Source of the DNA: Phyllostachys edulis
Lineage: Eukaryota; Streptophyta; Magnoliopsida; Poales; Poaceae
DNA: 64,000 nt
Assembly (NCBI GenBank): GCA_036346405.1
Contig: CM070550.1
Location: 17,642,115-17,706,114, forward strand
Direction of reading: 5' to 3'
Below are positions 21,739 through 34,467 of this stretch, piece by piece. The notes beneath the pieces were generated by a model. The model was not told where the DNA came from. It worked only from the letters and a program-made list of their open reading frames with translations, and did no database searches. Made by a program: the position numbers and the translations under genes. Each line of letters opens with the position of its first letter. The first letter of the stretch is position 1.

Positions 21739-23911
21739 ATGCACTCGTGGCAGGAGAATGGAACGAGGAGAACTAGTTCGACTTGGCGGACACGTGAGAC
21801 GTCGACATGGATGCGGTTTCGACTCACGAGCCGAGTATCATCTCATCCGATGGCATTGCTACCTCCGGAGATCTTCTGCGCAGTCCAGGAGACCATGCCA
21901 CCGTTGGAGTTGAGGAGGATCCTTATCCCCACAATAATACGCCCAACAGAGGAATCGATTTCCTCAAAGGACAAGGGTCAATCCGCCATAATCGGGACTA
22001 CACCCAGGCGGACTCACAACACGACGAGTTTTTCCTCCAGTGTCCGAGTCCCCTAAAGCGGTCCGACTTGGCAAGACAAGTTCTAGAAGCCACAATTCGA
22101 GGCTTCGCCAAAGACATCTAGTGGTCCTCTCTCTCCGGTTAACGCCACAGAGAATGGGATCAAGCATGCTTTTCCTGCAAATTCGACCATCTCTCCGCAG
22201 GTCACACCTACGGACGGAGATAGTTATAACCCAGTGTTCCCCTTCCTGGAGGGGATTACTCCAAGTCTCCAGATGGTGTCTCTCGACTACTCCTCAAACG
22301 GGGATACCTCAAGCACAAGTGAGAATCATCAACAGGAGGTCTTCGTCCTTCCCTCGAATCAAGGTCACCCTTCTAGAGACCGAACTAAGGACCCTCCCCG
22401 AAGATCACGCAGTGCGCCCCCTCGTAACAATGGAAAGGGCACCACCAGTGATGGATAGAACCAACACTCTGATAAGCGTGAGGGAAATCCTCGACATACT
22501 CGCACTCCATTGAGGCAGTTTCAAGGATCTGATGTGGAAAATTTTGAAGCAATTCAACGGAAGAAAATTGCAGCCTAGAAAAATCTGCCTGGACGCATCC
22601 AGTATCAGTCAGAGGAAGCTCAAGAACTCCAGCACATCAACGACCTTCTCGAGAGCTTGCCCGAGCGCCAGGCTACGACCTCTTCGTGGAAGAGATCGCA
22701 CAAAGGCTTCGGAGCACGATGGAAAGACTGGAAGCACCTCGCCAACATCATTCAGGAAGTCGTAGCAATACGGCTTTCTCAACTACCAGTCGTTCGAACA
22801 ATTCACCGCGTAAAGATCGGCGCAACGACAAGTTGCATCGATCTCCTACCCAGAGAAATGTCCTTCGAACGTCAGATGATCAACAAGCCACTCGGAGAGG
22901 TGATCGCTCACCATTCCGACATGGAAATCTGCAGCAGCAGATGGAATATGAGGAGTATTTCCCTCGTAAGACCTAGACCTACTACAGGTCAGGTCAACCT
23001 GTCATTGGGTATCGTCGAATACGATCATCTGGTGATATCAACCCTTCTTTCCTGCAAAGGAGGCACCAAGAAGTCATTTTCGGATGTCGGGCCTTCTCAC
23101 CTGACCTCCGAGCAGTTCGCTGGCCGCCTCGTTTTCGACCAGTGAACATGGAGAAATTTGATGGATCTCAGAATCCCATCGAATTTCTCCAAATTCTAAC
23201 AACATATGCCGAAGCGAGAGGAGGAGGAGAGCATGTAATGGCGAATTACCTTCCAACTGTGCTCGAAGGGTCCGCTCGATCGTGGCTACTAAACCAACTA
23301 CTCGAGTCGATCTATTCGTGGCAACACCTTTGCGGCCTTCTACTAGCAAACTTCCAAGGTACCTACAATCGCTCTGGAAAGGAGGACGACTTGCACCGGA
23401 TGAGACAAAACGACCACGAGACCTTGCGCCATTTCATTAGGCGCTTTAGTCAAATTCGTAATTCAATTTCGGAGGTTTCTGACTCATCTGTCATTAGAAC
23501 TTTCAAGAAGGGAGTCCGCAATAGAAGAATAACGGAGGATATCGCTTTGAATCCTCCTGCTACCGTTGCCGAACTCTTTGAGATGGCTGATCGGTATGCG
23601 ACTGCTTCTGAGGCAGTCAAATGGAAGAACAAATCAATAGGGAAGACAATACCTCTCGAGAGCCAGGCGAAGGTGGCAAAAAGAAGGATAAGAAAGCGAA
23701 AAGGTCCAAGAACAAGGCGAAGGGCCAAAAACCTCAAGCCAGCGGTTCTAAGGAGGTCTTGGCTATAAATGACAAGGAGCCACGAAGTTCCAAACCATAC
23801 TCCGACCGAGGCAAAGGTAAGCGCCCCGATCGGAAGAATGACAAGCCTAGGTGGTGTCCTTTCCATAAAAATGAAGGACATGATCTTCGCAACTGCCGAG
23901 TTTTCCAATGA
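21739..23911 (+). pseudogene. gag: gypsy-2 gag (degenerate)
   Basis: An acidic N-terminus (EEN, then FDLADT after a stop, then MDAVSTHEPSIISSDGIATS) corresponds to that of gypsy-1. A polar, arginine-rich middle (22234-22976) follows in two frames. The gag core begins MNMEKFDGSQNPIEFLQIL at 23142 and contains VMANYLPTVLEGSARSW and FQGTYNRSGKEDDLHRM. A frameshift near 23620 moves into the lysine-rich tail with the knuckle WCPFHKNEGHDLRNC at about 23851. The core is the best-preserved part. Stops at about 22458 and 22975 break the upstream part. Confidence 0.84.
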
Positions 23912-24029
23912 AAACTCGAGGACTACTACAACGGCAAAGGACCACTTCCCACTCTCGAGCGGGTAGGGCAAACGAGTGGTCGTAAGTCGTTAGATGACGA
24001 TGAGGAGACGCCGTTCCAAGATCCGTAAC

Positions 24030-24802
24030 ATACTGTCGAGCACATCTACGGGGGATCGTCGGCATATGAATCAAATCGACAGCTTAAGGCTGCCGAACGC
24101 GAGGTAAACTCCATAGACCCTCCTATCGTCAATAAATTACCAAAGTGGTCAGAAGTCACCATCTTCTTCGAGAATGGTGACTACCCAATTCCTTCGACTC
24201 GACCAGGTCGATATTCGATCGTAGTCGAACCCACCATCAACAATTGTCGAGTCAATCGAGTTTTAGTTGATGGTGGCAGCTCGTTAAACATCCTATTTAC
24301 GAGTGCCCTGGACGAAATGCAAGTACCTAGGACTAAGGTAAGACCAATACGATACTCCTTTCATGGGATCGTATTGGGGTTTTTAGCCAAACCTATTGGC
24401 CAAGTTTTTCTTCCTTTAACATTTGGTTCACCAAGTAATTTCAGATCAGAGAAGATCTCCTTTGATGTGGTCGATTTCGATACGGCATATAACGCCATAC
24501 TCGGACGACCAACTTTGGCAAAATTCTTAATGGCTACTCATTATGGGAATCAATGTCTTAAGATGCCAAGTCCCAAAGGAGTAATCACAATCCATTGTGA
24601 CAAGAAGATGGCACATACCTGCGACCGTCGATCCCTCGAGATGGTTGGTCAAATACCAACTCGAGAAGAAAGTCAGCCTTCGACTAACAAGTCGAAGCCT
24701 AAAGCTGCACCAAAGCCGAACGACCAAGTCAAAGAGGTTCCTCTGGACGCAAGGGAGCCCTCGAAGACTGTTCACGTCGGGGATACTTCTGACCCCAAGT
24801 AG
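24030..24802 (+). pseudogene. gypsy-2 aspartic protease region
   Basis: The frame holds IYGGSSAYESNRQLKAAERE, PIPSTRPGRYSIVVEPTINN, the active-site motif NRVLVDGGSSLNILF and DVVDFDTAYNAILGRPTLAK. The catalytic aspartate is intact, in contrast to gypsy-1. A linker rich in lysine and proline ends at a stop (24800-24802), after which the same frame enters RT. If that stop were the only lesion the protease itself could still fold. Confidence 0.82.
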
Positions 24803-25978
24803 GAAGACGCCCTCATCACCTTCCTCCGAGCTAACGCAGATGTCTTTGCGTGGCAAGCATCCGACATGCCCGGAGTCCCCAGGGAGGTGATCGAGCACAT
24901 GCTAGCTTTACGACTTGATAAAGTACCCGTAAAACAAAAATTACGAAGATTTGCCCCTAATTGACGAGATGCTATCAAATCAAAATTGGACAAGCTACTT
25001 AAAGCAGGCTTTATAAGAGAAGTTGACCACCCAGAGTGGTTGGCTAACCCTGTAATGGTTAGGAAGTCGAACGGCAAATGGCGTATGTGCGTAGACTTCA
25101 CTGATCTAAATAAAGCTTGTCCAAAAGATGATTTCCCTTTACCTCGTATCGATCAGTTGGTTGATTCTACTGCAGATTGTGAAGTGTTAAGTTTTTTAGA
25201 TGCATATTCTGGTTACCACCAGATCAATATGTGTCTAGACGATGAAGAAAAGAACGCATTCATTACACCATTTGGCATATTTTGCTATGTCAAAATGCCA
25301 TTTGGTCTAAAAAATGTCGGCGCTTCTTTTTAAGGCTTGATGCAATCGACTTTTTCATCTCAACTAGGCTGAAACCTGGAAGCCTATGTTGATGATCTAG
25401 TTGTTAAAAGCATCAAGAAACTTAATCATATCATTTACCTACAAGAAACATTCGACAACCTCAGAAAACACCGCTTGAAACTCAATCCTGAGAAGTGTGT
25501 GTTCGGAGTCTCTTCAAAAAAATTGCTTGGATTCCTAGTATCTATACGAGAAATCGAAGCAAATCTTGAAAAGATACAGGCCATTGTCCAAATGCGCCCT
25601 CCGACCATGAAGAAAGAAGTCCAGAAACTCACAGGGTACATGATGGCTTTAAGTCGTTTCATCGCGCGGCTGGGAGAAAAAGGACTACCCTTCTTCAAAC
25701 TTCTGAGGAAGCACAAGGGTTTTGAGTGGTTGAAAGAGGCAAACGTTGCCTTGGAGGATGTCAATAGGTATCTTACGAGTGCTCCTATTCTGGTTTCTCC
25801 GAGGCCAGAAGAGACGCTCTTAATTTACCTAGCTGCCACGCCACGGGCAGTGAGCGCAGTACTGGTCGTAGAACGTGAAAACATACAACGACTAGTTTAC
25901 TACGTAAGTGAAGTTTTACACGGGCCTAAGGAGCGATACCCTCAGGTCCAAAACCTTCTATATGCCCTCATGTCTTGA
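24803..25978 (+). pseudogene. gypsy-2 reverse transcriptase (four in-frame stops in the RT region)
   Basis: Motifs in order are ITFLRANADVFAWQASDMP, LLKAGFIREVDHPEWLANPV, MCVDFTDLNKACPKDDFPLP, LSFLDAYSGYHQINMCLDD, MPFGLKNVGASF and the catalytic YVDDLVVKS near 25390. The connection domain follows with KLTGYMMALSRFIARLGEKG and PILVSPRPEETLLIYLAATP. In-frame stops occur at 24800 (just upstream), 24962, 25333 and about 25370, with another at 25976. The frame is otherwise continuous, so the copy decayed mainly by point mutation. Confidence 0.88.
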
Positions 25979-26540
25979 GAAACCGCGACATTATTTTGGT
26001 AGCACAAAATAGTTGACTGGCGTCGAGTTTCCCTTGGGAGCGATCCTCGAGAATAGGGCGGCGGGACACATGGCAAAATGGTCGATCGAACTTGGGGAGT
26101 TCGACCTCCATTCAGCGTCGAACGACCATTAAATCCCAGATCTTGGCGGACTTTGTCGCCGAATGGACAAATCTGAACTTGTTCGGGATCCTAATCTGAT
26201 TCCCGACAAGTGGGCGATGTACTTTGATGGATCACTTACTTTAAGTGGCTCGGGTTGGGTGGTCTGGTATCTCCTCTGGAGAGATATTAAAGTATGCCAT
26301 ACAATTAAACTTTCAGACCACTAACAACGTGATAGAATACGAAGATTTGCTAGTTGGCATACGAGCTGCGAAAGCACTCTCGATTCGCCGACTACTCGTG
26401 AGAGGAGACTCTCAACTAGTCGTGAATCAAGTCGGAAAAGAGTACCAGTGCTCTAATCCGACAATGTCTCGGTACTTATCGGAAGTGCGTAAGCTAGAAA
26501 AGCATTTTTTCGGTTTCGAGGCTCAATTCATCCCTTGAAA
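25979..26540 (+). pseudogene. gypsy-2 RNase H
   Basis: After the RT stop a frame change leads to WAMYFDGSLTLSGSG (about 26213-26255). A further shift leads to EILKYAIQLNFQTTNNVIEY and RRLLVRGDSQLVVNQVGKEY. The D of MYFDGS, the E of VIEYE and the D of RGDSQL match RNase H catalytic positions. This placement, between RT and integrase with its own MYFDGS start, fits the additional RNase H of Tat elements, but I cannot decide between the two RNase H types by eye. Confidence 0.75.
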
Positions 26541-27925
26541 GGATAATTTCCTCGCAGTCCATCTTGCTCGAATAGCTTCTTCCCGATCTATAGTACCAAA
26601 AGGAGTCTTCTTGGAAAAACTCCAGAAGCCGTCCCTGGTCGAAGAACCAGAGACACCTCCTATTGAGACAGCCTCTCTAGAATACGAGGATACCTGGATG
26701 GCTCCCATCTACGAGTATCTTCAGAAGGGTTCCGTACCCGAAGACGATCCCGAGGCAAATCGCTTATCCCGAAAAGCCAAAATGTATACTTTGGTCGAAA
26801 GAGTCCTCTATAAATGAGGCACTCAAGGGGTGCTCATGCGATGCATTCCGCAGAGCGAAGGATTAACACTCCTTCAAGACATACACGGAGGCATCCGTGG
26901 AACTCATGCTTCCTATAGAACGTTGGTCGGCAAGGCCTTTCGACAAGGTTTCTATTGGCTAACAGCCTTGTATGATGCCAAAGAGTTGGTTAAAAAGTGT
27001 GTCCAATGCCAGTTTCATAGCAGGCAAATACACCAATTAGCTCAGGCATTACAAACGATACCTCTATCTTGGCCTTTTGCGACCTGAGGTGTCGATATCC
27101 TAGGACCGTTCCCCAAAGCTCCAGGAGGTTTCGAGTTCCTTTTTGTGGCTATTGATACGTTCACAAAATGGATCGAAGTCGAACCTATGACTGGGATAAC
27201 AACAGAAGTAGCAAAATGGTTCATGATGAGATGCATAATTAGTCGATTTGGAGTTCCAAGTCGAATAATCATAGATAATGGTAAACAATTTTCGAGTGCA
27301 AAATTTCAAAAAATTTGCCACGAGTTGGGTACCAAGCTATGTTACGCTTCTGTTGCCCATCCCCAAAGCAATGGGGCAGTCGAACGTGCAAACGGCCAAA
27401 TAATGCAGGGAATCAAAACCCGAGTCTTCGACAGCTTGTCAAGAGCTCGGGGGCTTGGGTACAAGAATTACCCTTGTATTATGGGACATTCGTACGACTG
27501 CTAGCCGGGCTACAAGTGAAACACCTTTTTTCCTAGTCTTTGGAGCCGAAGCCATGCTTCATCCGGAACTAAAGATACGATCAACACGAGTCGAAGCTTT
27601 CAACGACTCCAACCAGGAACAGCTTCGAGCAGATGACATCAACCTACCCAAGAAAAGAGAAACCAGGCCTTAATTCATTCAAAGGTCTACCAACAAGCCT
27701 GCAAGCAGATACTACAATCGAAGGTCCAACCTCGCAGACCTTCTTTGTCAGGTGACTTGGTATTGAGGCTCGCCAATCCAAGTATAATCGAAATAAACTT
27801 TCTCCCAAGTGGGAAGGTCCTTACACAGTGGTCGAAGTTACACAGCCAGGGTCGGTACGATTGGCAATGGAAGACGGCCAGGTTCTCTTGATTTCTTGGA
27901 ACATCGGCTAGTTACGCAAGTTTTA
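26541..27925 (+). pseudogene. gypsy-2 integrase
   Basis: The linker FLEKLQKPSLVEEPE leads to the zinc-binding part (HGGIRGTHASYRTLVGKAF, then KKCVQCQFHSRQIHQLAQAL). The core has VAIDTFTKWIEVEP, IIIDNGKQFSSAKFQ and SNGAVERANGQIMQGIKTR, so all three D-D-E residues are present. Stops occur near 26538, 26815 and 27085. A frameshift near 27450 leads to TASRATSETPFFLVFGAEAM. No chromodomain follows, as in the Tat lineage. Confidence 0.85.
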
Positions 27926-28068
27926 TGTGTAACAAACCATTCAGACAATAAAGCCTCAGGTTCCTCCTACCTCTATTGTCTTATTTTTGAGTAGCGCTTT
28001 CATAATCTTTCGACTACATTTCAAACACCCAATTTTCTTTACACTGGTCGAAAGGAAGGTGACCTCAA

Positions 28069-28602
28069 CTAGTCGAAGCCTTTCCTCTCTGCACGTGGTT
28101 ATGCCCACTAGAAGGAACTTCCTAGTGTCGACTCGTTACTCACTTTTGCTGCCAATACAAAGAGCTCGGGTTTAATAAAATATGGTCGAAATATTTTCAA
28201 AGCCAGCTCTTTTTCACCTTAGTTTATTTCTTCACTTACTCTGAAAAATACTCTAAGCAGAGTGCACTTTTTGAGATTTATTCAGCTGCTTTTAGTGTAC
28301 TCGGTCCGTTCCAACTGGTCGGAGGAAGAAACACATCTAGTCGAAGTCTTTCCTCTCTGCATGTGGTCCTGCCCACTAGAAGGAACTTCCTAGCGTTGTC
28401 CAGTTTCCTACTCTTGCTACCAGGACAGACCTATTGAGTCCACAAAAAAAGGTCGAACGAATTTTTAAAAGTCCTCTAGACGTTTGTCTAACTCAAGTTG
28501 TCGTTCTCGATTTGATTAATCCGGTCGGAGATGGTAACATTTCCTAGTCGAAGTCTTTCCTCTCTGCACGTGGTCCTACCCACTAGAAGGAACTTCCTAG
28601 CG
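28069..28602 (+). repeat. three copies of a ~58-bp module in the gypsy-2 3' region
   Basis: Copies at 28069-28127, 28337-28395 and 28544-28602 share CTAGTCGAAG, CTTTCCTCTCTGCACGTGG and CACTAGAAGGAACTTCCTAG. The last block contains the inverted repeat AGGAACTTCCT. Spacing between copies is about 268 and 207 bp. Gypsy-1 has one copy at 39033-39092 at the equivalent place after integrase. No protein reads through them. Confidence 0.8.
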
Positions 28603-29080
28603 TCAATTCGTTCCTACTCTTTCGACCAGTGCATGACATTCGTGATCAAAAACTACAAGTTAACCAAACCTCTCTATTTTCAAAACCCTCTTCACACTAT
28701 TTACTTAGTTTATCTAAACAAACTAAGCAAATAGTCAAGGGCTAGGATAAAGTTATTAATTTGACTTTGATTCTTAGTCTTTCTTTTGTCAATTATCTTT
28801 TGAGTCACTAACTACTCGATAAGATGATTTGCAGGAAACAGGATGGATTATATATATTACATCAACAAAAGCTTGTTTTCACAGGTTTTCATTACAAGCT
28901 ACTCTGAAGAAGGAGATCCCAGTTGCATCTCCTCTGAGACCTTCCTGCCGACTGGCTGCATTTCTTCAATCAAATGACTTGCTTCTGCCTCAGGGCAATC
29001 GAACTCAACTTCGATTGGTTGCACATTAAGGCTGGGGTCATGAGCTTTAAGTTTTACCAAAGCATAACTTATTGCACCTT

Positions 29081-30788
29081 TGTAGGATCAAGGATAATCG
29101 ACTAGAGGGGGGGTGAATAGGAGGTTTTTAAACTTTTTAACAATTTAACAATTTAAGCCAATTAATAACTTAGTCTAAACAAGTTACACTTCTACCTAAG
29201 CAATTCAATCACAATAAACAAGCTAGAAATATAAATACGGAAATGTAAAGACTAGAAATAACCACAATGTCACAACGATATTTTTCCCGTGGTATCGAAA
29301 ACTTGCCGGTCTTCACTAGTCCATGTTGAGGAAGCTTGACACCTCAAGCCAGCTCCACGAATTAAGCTTTCCCTCGATCACTATGGTTGTTCTTCCTCCG
29401 CTCCGGAGATGGTGAACACCGAACCACTCACAAACTTACACTAGGCCTCTTCACAATCTTTTTGAAGAGATCACCGTGCTCCACCACCAAACCGTCTAGG
29501 AGTGCAGCAACACTCCAAGAGTAATATATCAACGGCCTTCACTTGATGGCACTCAAGTGCAAATGGATCAACTAGGAGTATGAATGCACTTGAATGAATC
29601 TCAACAAACTCACAATGAATGCACAAGAGGTTTTGAGTGTTGAGTGGATGCTCTCAAGGCTCTATAGATGTTAAATGGACACTAGCACTTCTTCCTTGAG
29701 CAGTTGGGGGGGTATTTATAACCCACAACAACAATTATGACCGTTGGGGACCAAACCCCAACTCTCAAAAAATCGAACGCATCAGCGAGCCAAGGAGCGG
29801 TACGACCGCCCTTAAGTCAATGCACAGTTAACGGCTAGAACAGTTACTAAAAATACTCAATATAGCCGTTAGAAATCCCAGTCGGAACGACCGCCAACTA
29901 AAGTGCAGTACATCCGCATTTCCGGTCATACCGCATTGACGAGCGGTACAACCGATTGTAGGGTTTCCAAAACTTCGCTGAAAATACATGCGTTCGAATT
30001 TTCAAACCGCCATATAAAATCGGTACAACCGCAGTAGCGTTCAACCGCTCTAAGACGCTGCACGACCGATTTCCAAAACGAAGTTTACGAGCGAAGTACT
30101 GATGTATCGTTTTTATTGAACCGCCCATAAATTTGGCAGACAACCACAAATCGGTACAACCGATTCTCACGAAGCGGTACAACCGATAGTCAGGAGCGGC
30201 TCTGAGGCAAAATGCATCGCTTCTAGTTTTCTTAAACCGCCAACTAAAAAATAGAATGACCGCAATGCGGTAGTACTGCTCAAAGAGCCGGTCGTACCAC
30301 ATTTGCGCCATTGGTTATTCCTTCAAAATCCAAGATTACCACCAAGTAAAGTCGGTATATCAGCACTAGCAAAGATACAACCGCAATTATAATCTGAAGA
30401 CTACCGATTTTGGACAAAAGCACTTAAAGCTTTCAAATTCAATTTCAAGTTCAAATTCAAATGCATGCATGATTCTAAATTGATCCATATGGCACAAGAA
30501 CATGCTATCAAGCTACTAGCCATGATCCCTCTTAATAGTACGGCATTTATCCTATAATCCGGTCTTCCAATCAAATCTCCTATAACCGGTAAAATACAAA
30601 AGGATCCTAGACAATTGTACCTTGTCTTTGAGCCAAAAGATCTTCATGTAGTCCATTTGCGTGCAACTTTGCGTCAATAAGTTCACCAATGGGACTTAAC
30701 CTTGTAAATACTCAATAAACACGTTAATCCCATATTCACATATTATCATTAATTACCAAAACAATTTTTAGGGGCCTAGATGCTTTCA
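29081..30788 (-). mobile_element. solo copia LTR in the gypsy-2 antisense ORF
   Basis: The minus strand runs TGAAAGCATCTAGGCCCC to GATCCTACA and is flanked on both sides by ACCTT (29076-29080 and 30789-30793). Removing it restores the antisense reading frame SIKEVVEGAISYALVKL. The LTR resembles that at 10145-12311 at its ends. It carries its own palindrome type (GCGGTACAACCG and relatives, about 29800-30420). A minus-sense TATAAATA lies near 29715. Confidence 0.9.
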
Positions 30789-31717
30789 ACCTTCGACCAC
30801 CTCCTTTATTGAGTCAGCTTGGTTGGCCTTCAAAGTAGTCACCAGCTCTCGCAAAGTCCCGACTTGTTCTCCAATAGTACTTATGTGAGCAGCTATCGTG
30901 CCTTCTTGAGGAGTTTTTCCCTCACTACATAGCTCACCAAGTATATTGTTCAGGAGTAAGATGTTGTCTTGAAGATTAATCTTTGTTGACTTCATATCCT
31001 CTTGGTTACGAGTTGAAGTCTCGCGGAGTTGTTTATTTTCGGCTACTTGCTCTGAAAAAGGGTAAGACTGGTCAAGCAAAAATAACTCCTAAAAGAGGGA
31101 AGAACTTGATCACAGGTAAAGAAGTCCTTACCTGCCAGTCGAGAATCTAATTTCTCGATTTCATCATTATAGGAAGCAATGGTCTTTTCATACCACTCCT
31201 CCCATAATCTAATATCCTTTGCGTTTTCTTTAGCAATGCGGATGGTCTCGTTAAGGATCATGGTTTTTCTTGATCCTTAGTTTTGAGCCTTCCTAGTTCG
31301 AGCTCAATTTCTAAAAAGAAATGAGAGTTAGAAAAGGAAAAGAACTCGTAAAGGACTACAGGTAAAGAATTGCTTACCTGCTCGCCGAGATCTTAATCTC
31401 TCAATCTCTTGATCTTTACTCTGGCAATGCGAGAAATCTTGTGAACAACCAAAGTTTTATCTTTGACTTTAATTTGGAGCCTTCTCATTTCGTCTTCTTT
31501 TTCTGAAAAGAAGTAAGAGTTAAAAGGTAAAGATCAACGACATAAGCAAATTTTAAGTTCAAGATTTCATCGCTTATCACCTCCCCGCAAGTTTTGAGCT
31601 ACAGAGTTGGTCTCCTAGAGTTTCTTCAAGAGGTCTTCTTTTTCTTCCCTTAGCTTTTTCATCTCGGCTTTTTCATAATCGAGCAAGTCAGCTAGGGTCT
31701 TTTCATCACTTTTTAAC

Positions 31718-31926
31718 CTATAAAGGTTAAGAATGGACATGAGCACTAACCAGGTGGTCGTAAGTTCTTCTACGACTATTGATCTAGTCGTAAGTTCTTC
31801 TACGACAAACTACTGGTCGTAAGTTTTTCTACGACCAGAACCTAGTCGTGAGTTTTTCCACGACAAACCCCATAAGCATTGTATAAGTAGTCAAACCAAA
31901 AACGACTACGAGTAACAATGACTTAC
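31718..31926 (-). other. predicted intron of the antisense ORF holding four hairpin repeats
   Basis: On the minus strand GTAAGT at 31926 and TTTATAG at 31718 fit plant splice sites. Between them, at 31756-31864, are four units of the GTCGTAAG...CTACGAC hairpin with two-sided spacers. The flanking sequence reads as coiled-coil coding exons. Confidence 0.6.
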
Positions 31927-33373
31927 CACCTCTCTGCCTATTTGCAGAGTTCTGCTTTCTCTTGTCGTAGCTCTACAAGTTGTCGGTGATATTCACCAAT
32001 AGTAGCAATTTGTTCTTGAGCTTTTTGCAAGAAGAAGGACAGTAAGAAACAAGGAAAGACCACACATATAAGTATCCTTAAAATACTTACATTCATGGTC
32101 GTCCGAGCAAACATTGAGAAAACCATCGATGGATTCTTCAGCTTATCTATCTTCGCGATACGGTCCCACCAAATCTTCTTGAGACGCTCGTTATCGAAAA
32201 TTTCCCCTCTATTAGGGATATCCTTGGGATGAGGGACTTGATCGCGGGATTTAATGGCAGAAGACTCCACGATGGAAGCAGGGCCAAAGAAATCAGAGCA
32301 GAAGTTAAAGTACTCCTCTTCTTCTGATTCTGTAGCAGCAGCCTCTTCTTGAGAGCCAGGGGGAACGCCTACCATGACTTCCTTCCCGGCACAGTGATCA
32401 GATGCACCACCACCTTGGTTAGAGGTTCCTACTGCTGCCTTTGCTATCTCCACCTCTGTCTCCATGACCACCTCAGTGGTCGTAGCAGCCGCCTCAGTGG
32501 TCGTAGTATCCACTTTAGGAGCCACGACTTCCTGCACCACCCGAGCAGTGGATGATCCTTCAATCACTTCCACTATCAACTCTCCATCCGCTGGAGAAGT
32601 GACAATGGGCTTCTCAACAGAAGCGTTCTCGGGGGCTGAAGGAGTTGGGCTAAGATCAACAAAAGGAAAGCACGTTATGTTGTGAAAAGCAAAAGGTAAA
32701 AGCTGTCCTTACACTTTAGTCTTTCTCACATACTTCTGCACTCTGGATCTAACCAGGAACTTAGGAGTCACCTTCCCAACGGAAGATTTCTTTAACTTCT
32801 TCTCTACGACCACGTCTGGTCGGAGTTCAAGTTGAAGGATAGGCTCAGCCACGACCACGTCTGGTCGTGGATCTTGAACAGGAGCCACCTCTCGGCTCTC
32901 GTGACTCTCCGGATGGCCAAGACCAGTCTCGACCACTCCAAAAGCTGCGCTTCCCTCAACTACAGGTTCTGTTAGCGTAGCATTTTCCTTCACAAAAGAC
33001 ATAAAGTCCTTCTAGTTCTCCTTTTCTAACTGCTTAATTAAGCCAGAGAGAGAGAAACTGCGAAAGTATTCTTGTCATAATAGAAGGGTACCTTGGCCTT
33101 GCGGGTTTTGCGCTTAAGAGGTTCATCTACTTCGACCTCCTCAGCTTTAGCTGCTTCAACCTCCTTGGATTCAGTTACAGCCATATCTACAGCAGATTTT
33201 ACAGAGGATCTAGTCGAAATAAAAGAACTTGAGCTTACACCACCCTTATCGGCGACTTTCACGGGTCAACACTTCTTAGACGAAGGAGCCGAGCTTTTCT
33301 CCGTCACCATCCCTACGCCAATGGTTATCAATGCGACCTCTTGGTCGTCCTGACGGTTTTCTATCCCTACTTT

Positions 33374-33579
33374 CTGAAGAAAATAGAAAAAGAAGAATTA
33401 CTGACCAGTCGTAATAATTTCTACGACCAGTATCCAGTCGTAAGTTTTTCTACGACATTTCCATGATCGTAAGTTTTTCTACGATCACTACCTACTCGTA
33501 AGTTCTTCTACGACAACCAAGCAGTTGTAAGTCTTTCTACGACTACGAAGTCCTAAGGATAAAATCAACACTTGATTAC
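33374..33579 (-). other. predicted intron of the antisense ORF holding five hairpin repeats
   Basis: On the minus strand an exon ending EEKMRRLK meets GTAATC at 33579, and TTTTCTTCAG ends the intron at 33374. The array at 33407-33544 has five units related to GTCGTAGAAGAACTTACGAC. It is the same motif as in the gypsy-2 LTRs. Confidence 0.6.
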
Positions 33580-34467
33580 CTTCAGGCGTCTCATCTTCTC
33601 CTCTGCGGATACAACTGCAAGGATTTGAGTAGCCACCACGCCGATGGCGGAGATTTCACAAACAAGTTTGACTCAACGCCAATCTCGCCAGAAAGATCTC
33701 AGGCAAACAGATAAGACATTCATTAGACCACTTTGAAGAAGACCAAACCGAGAGCTAAGTCGAAGATTCACTTACCCTCCTTATAGTCTCGGTCGTCTTA
33801 GGGTCTCGTGATACCTCCACAGAGGAGGTACTCGTCTCTTCAAAGGGTCGATGCGACATGTGATGAAATCCTTCACCACATGCCATCCGGTAAGCCCCTT
33901 TTCCTTCAAATCCTTGATAGCTTGAATATAGGGGGAATCCGGTCAAGATCCTTGGGAATAAAATCCCAGGAAGGAATCTTCTCGGCAGCCTTCCCCACAA
34001 AAGAGAGGCTGTCATCTTAGGTGATTTTTCAGTAAAACCACTTCTTCCTCCATCCCAGCCACGAAGACCGGGTGAACATCTGAATGTACTTCTTCGACTT
34101 CCCGTCATGGAGCTTCAGACCGCAACTCCCAGCAATTCCAGTTTGTCGAGCCATTCCATAATAATATTAGAAGAACTCGAGGTCCGCTGGAATTCCTAGG
34201 TATGCCTCTCACAAGTACACGAACACACTTAACATTATGATGAAATTGGGACCAAGGTTTACCAATTCCACCCCAAAGTTCTCGAGTACAAGCGTAAGAA
34301 ATGGGTGAGTAGGCAATCGAAGGCCACACTCACAATACACCTGGAAGACGGGGATTTGCCCAAACTCCCCCGATGGCCAATGCTGCCCAGCGGCCATAAT
34401 CCACTTAACAAGAACCTCCTCTGGAATCTTCCCGACGGCAACCAAAGCTTGAATCTTCACCGCATCC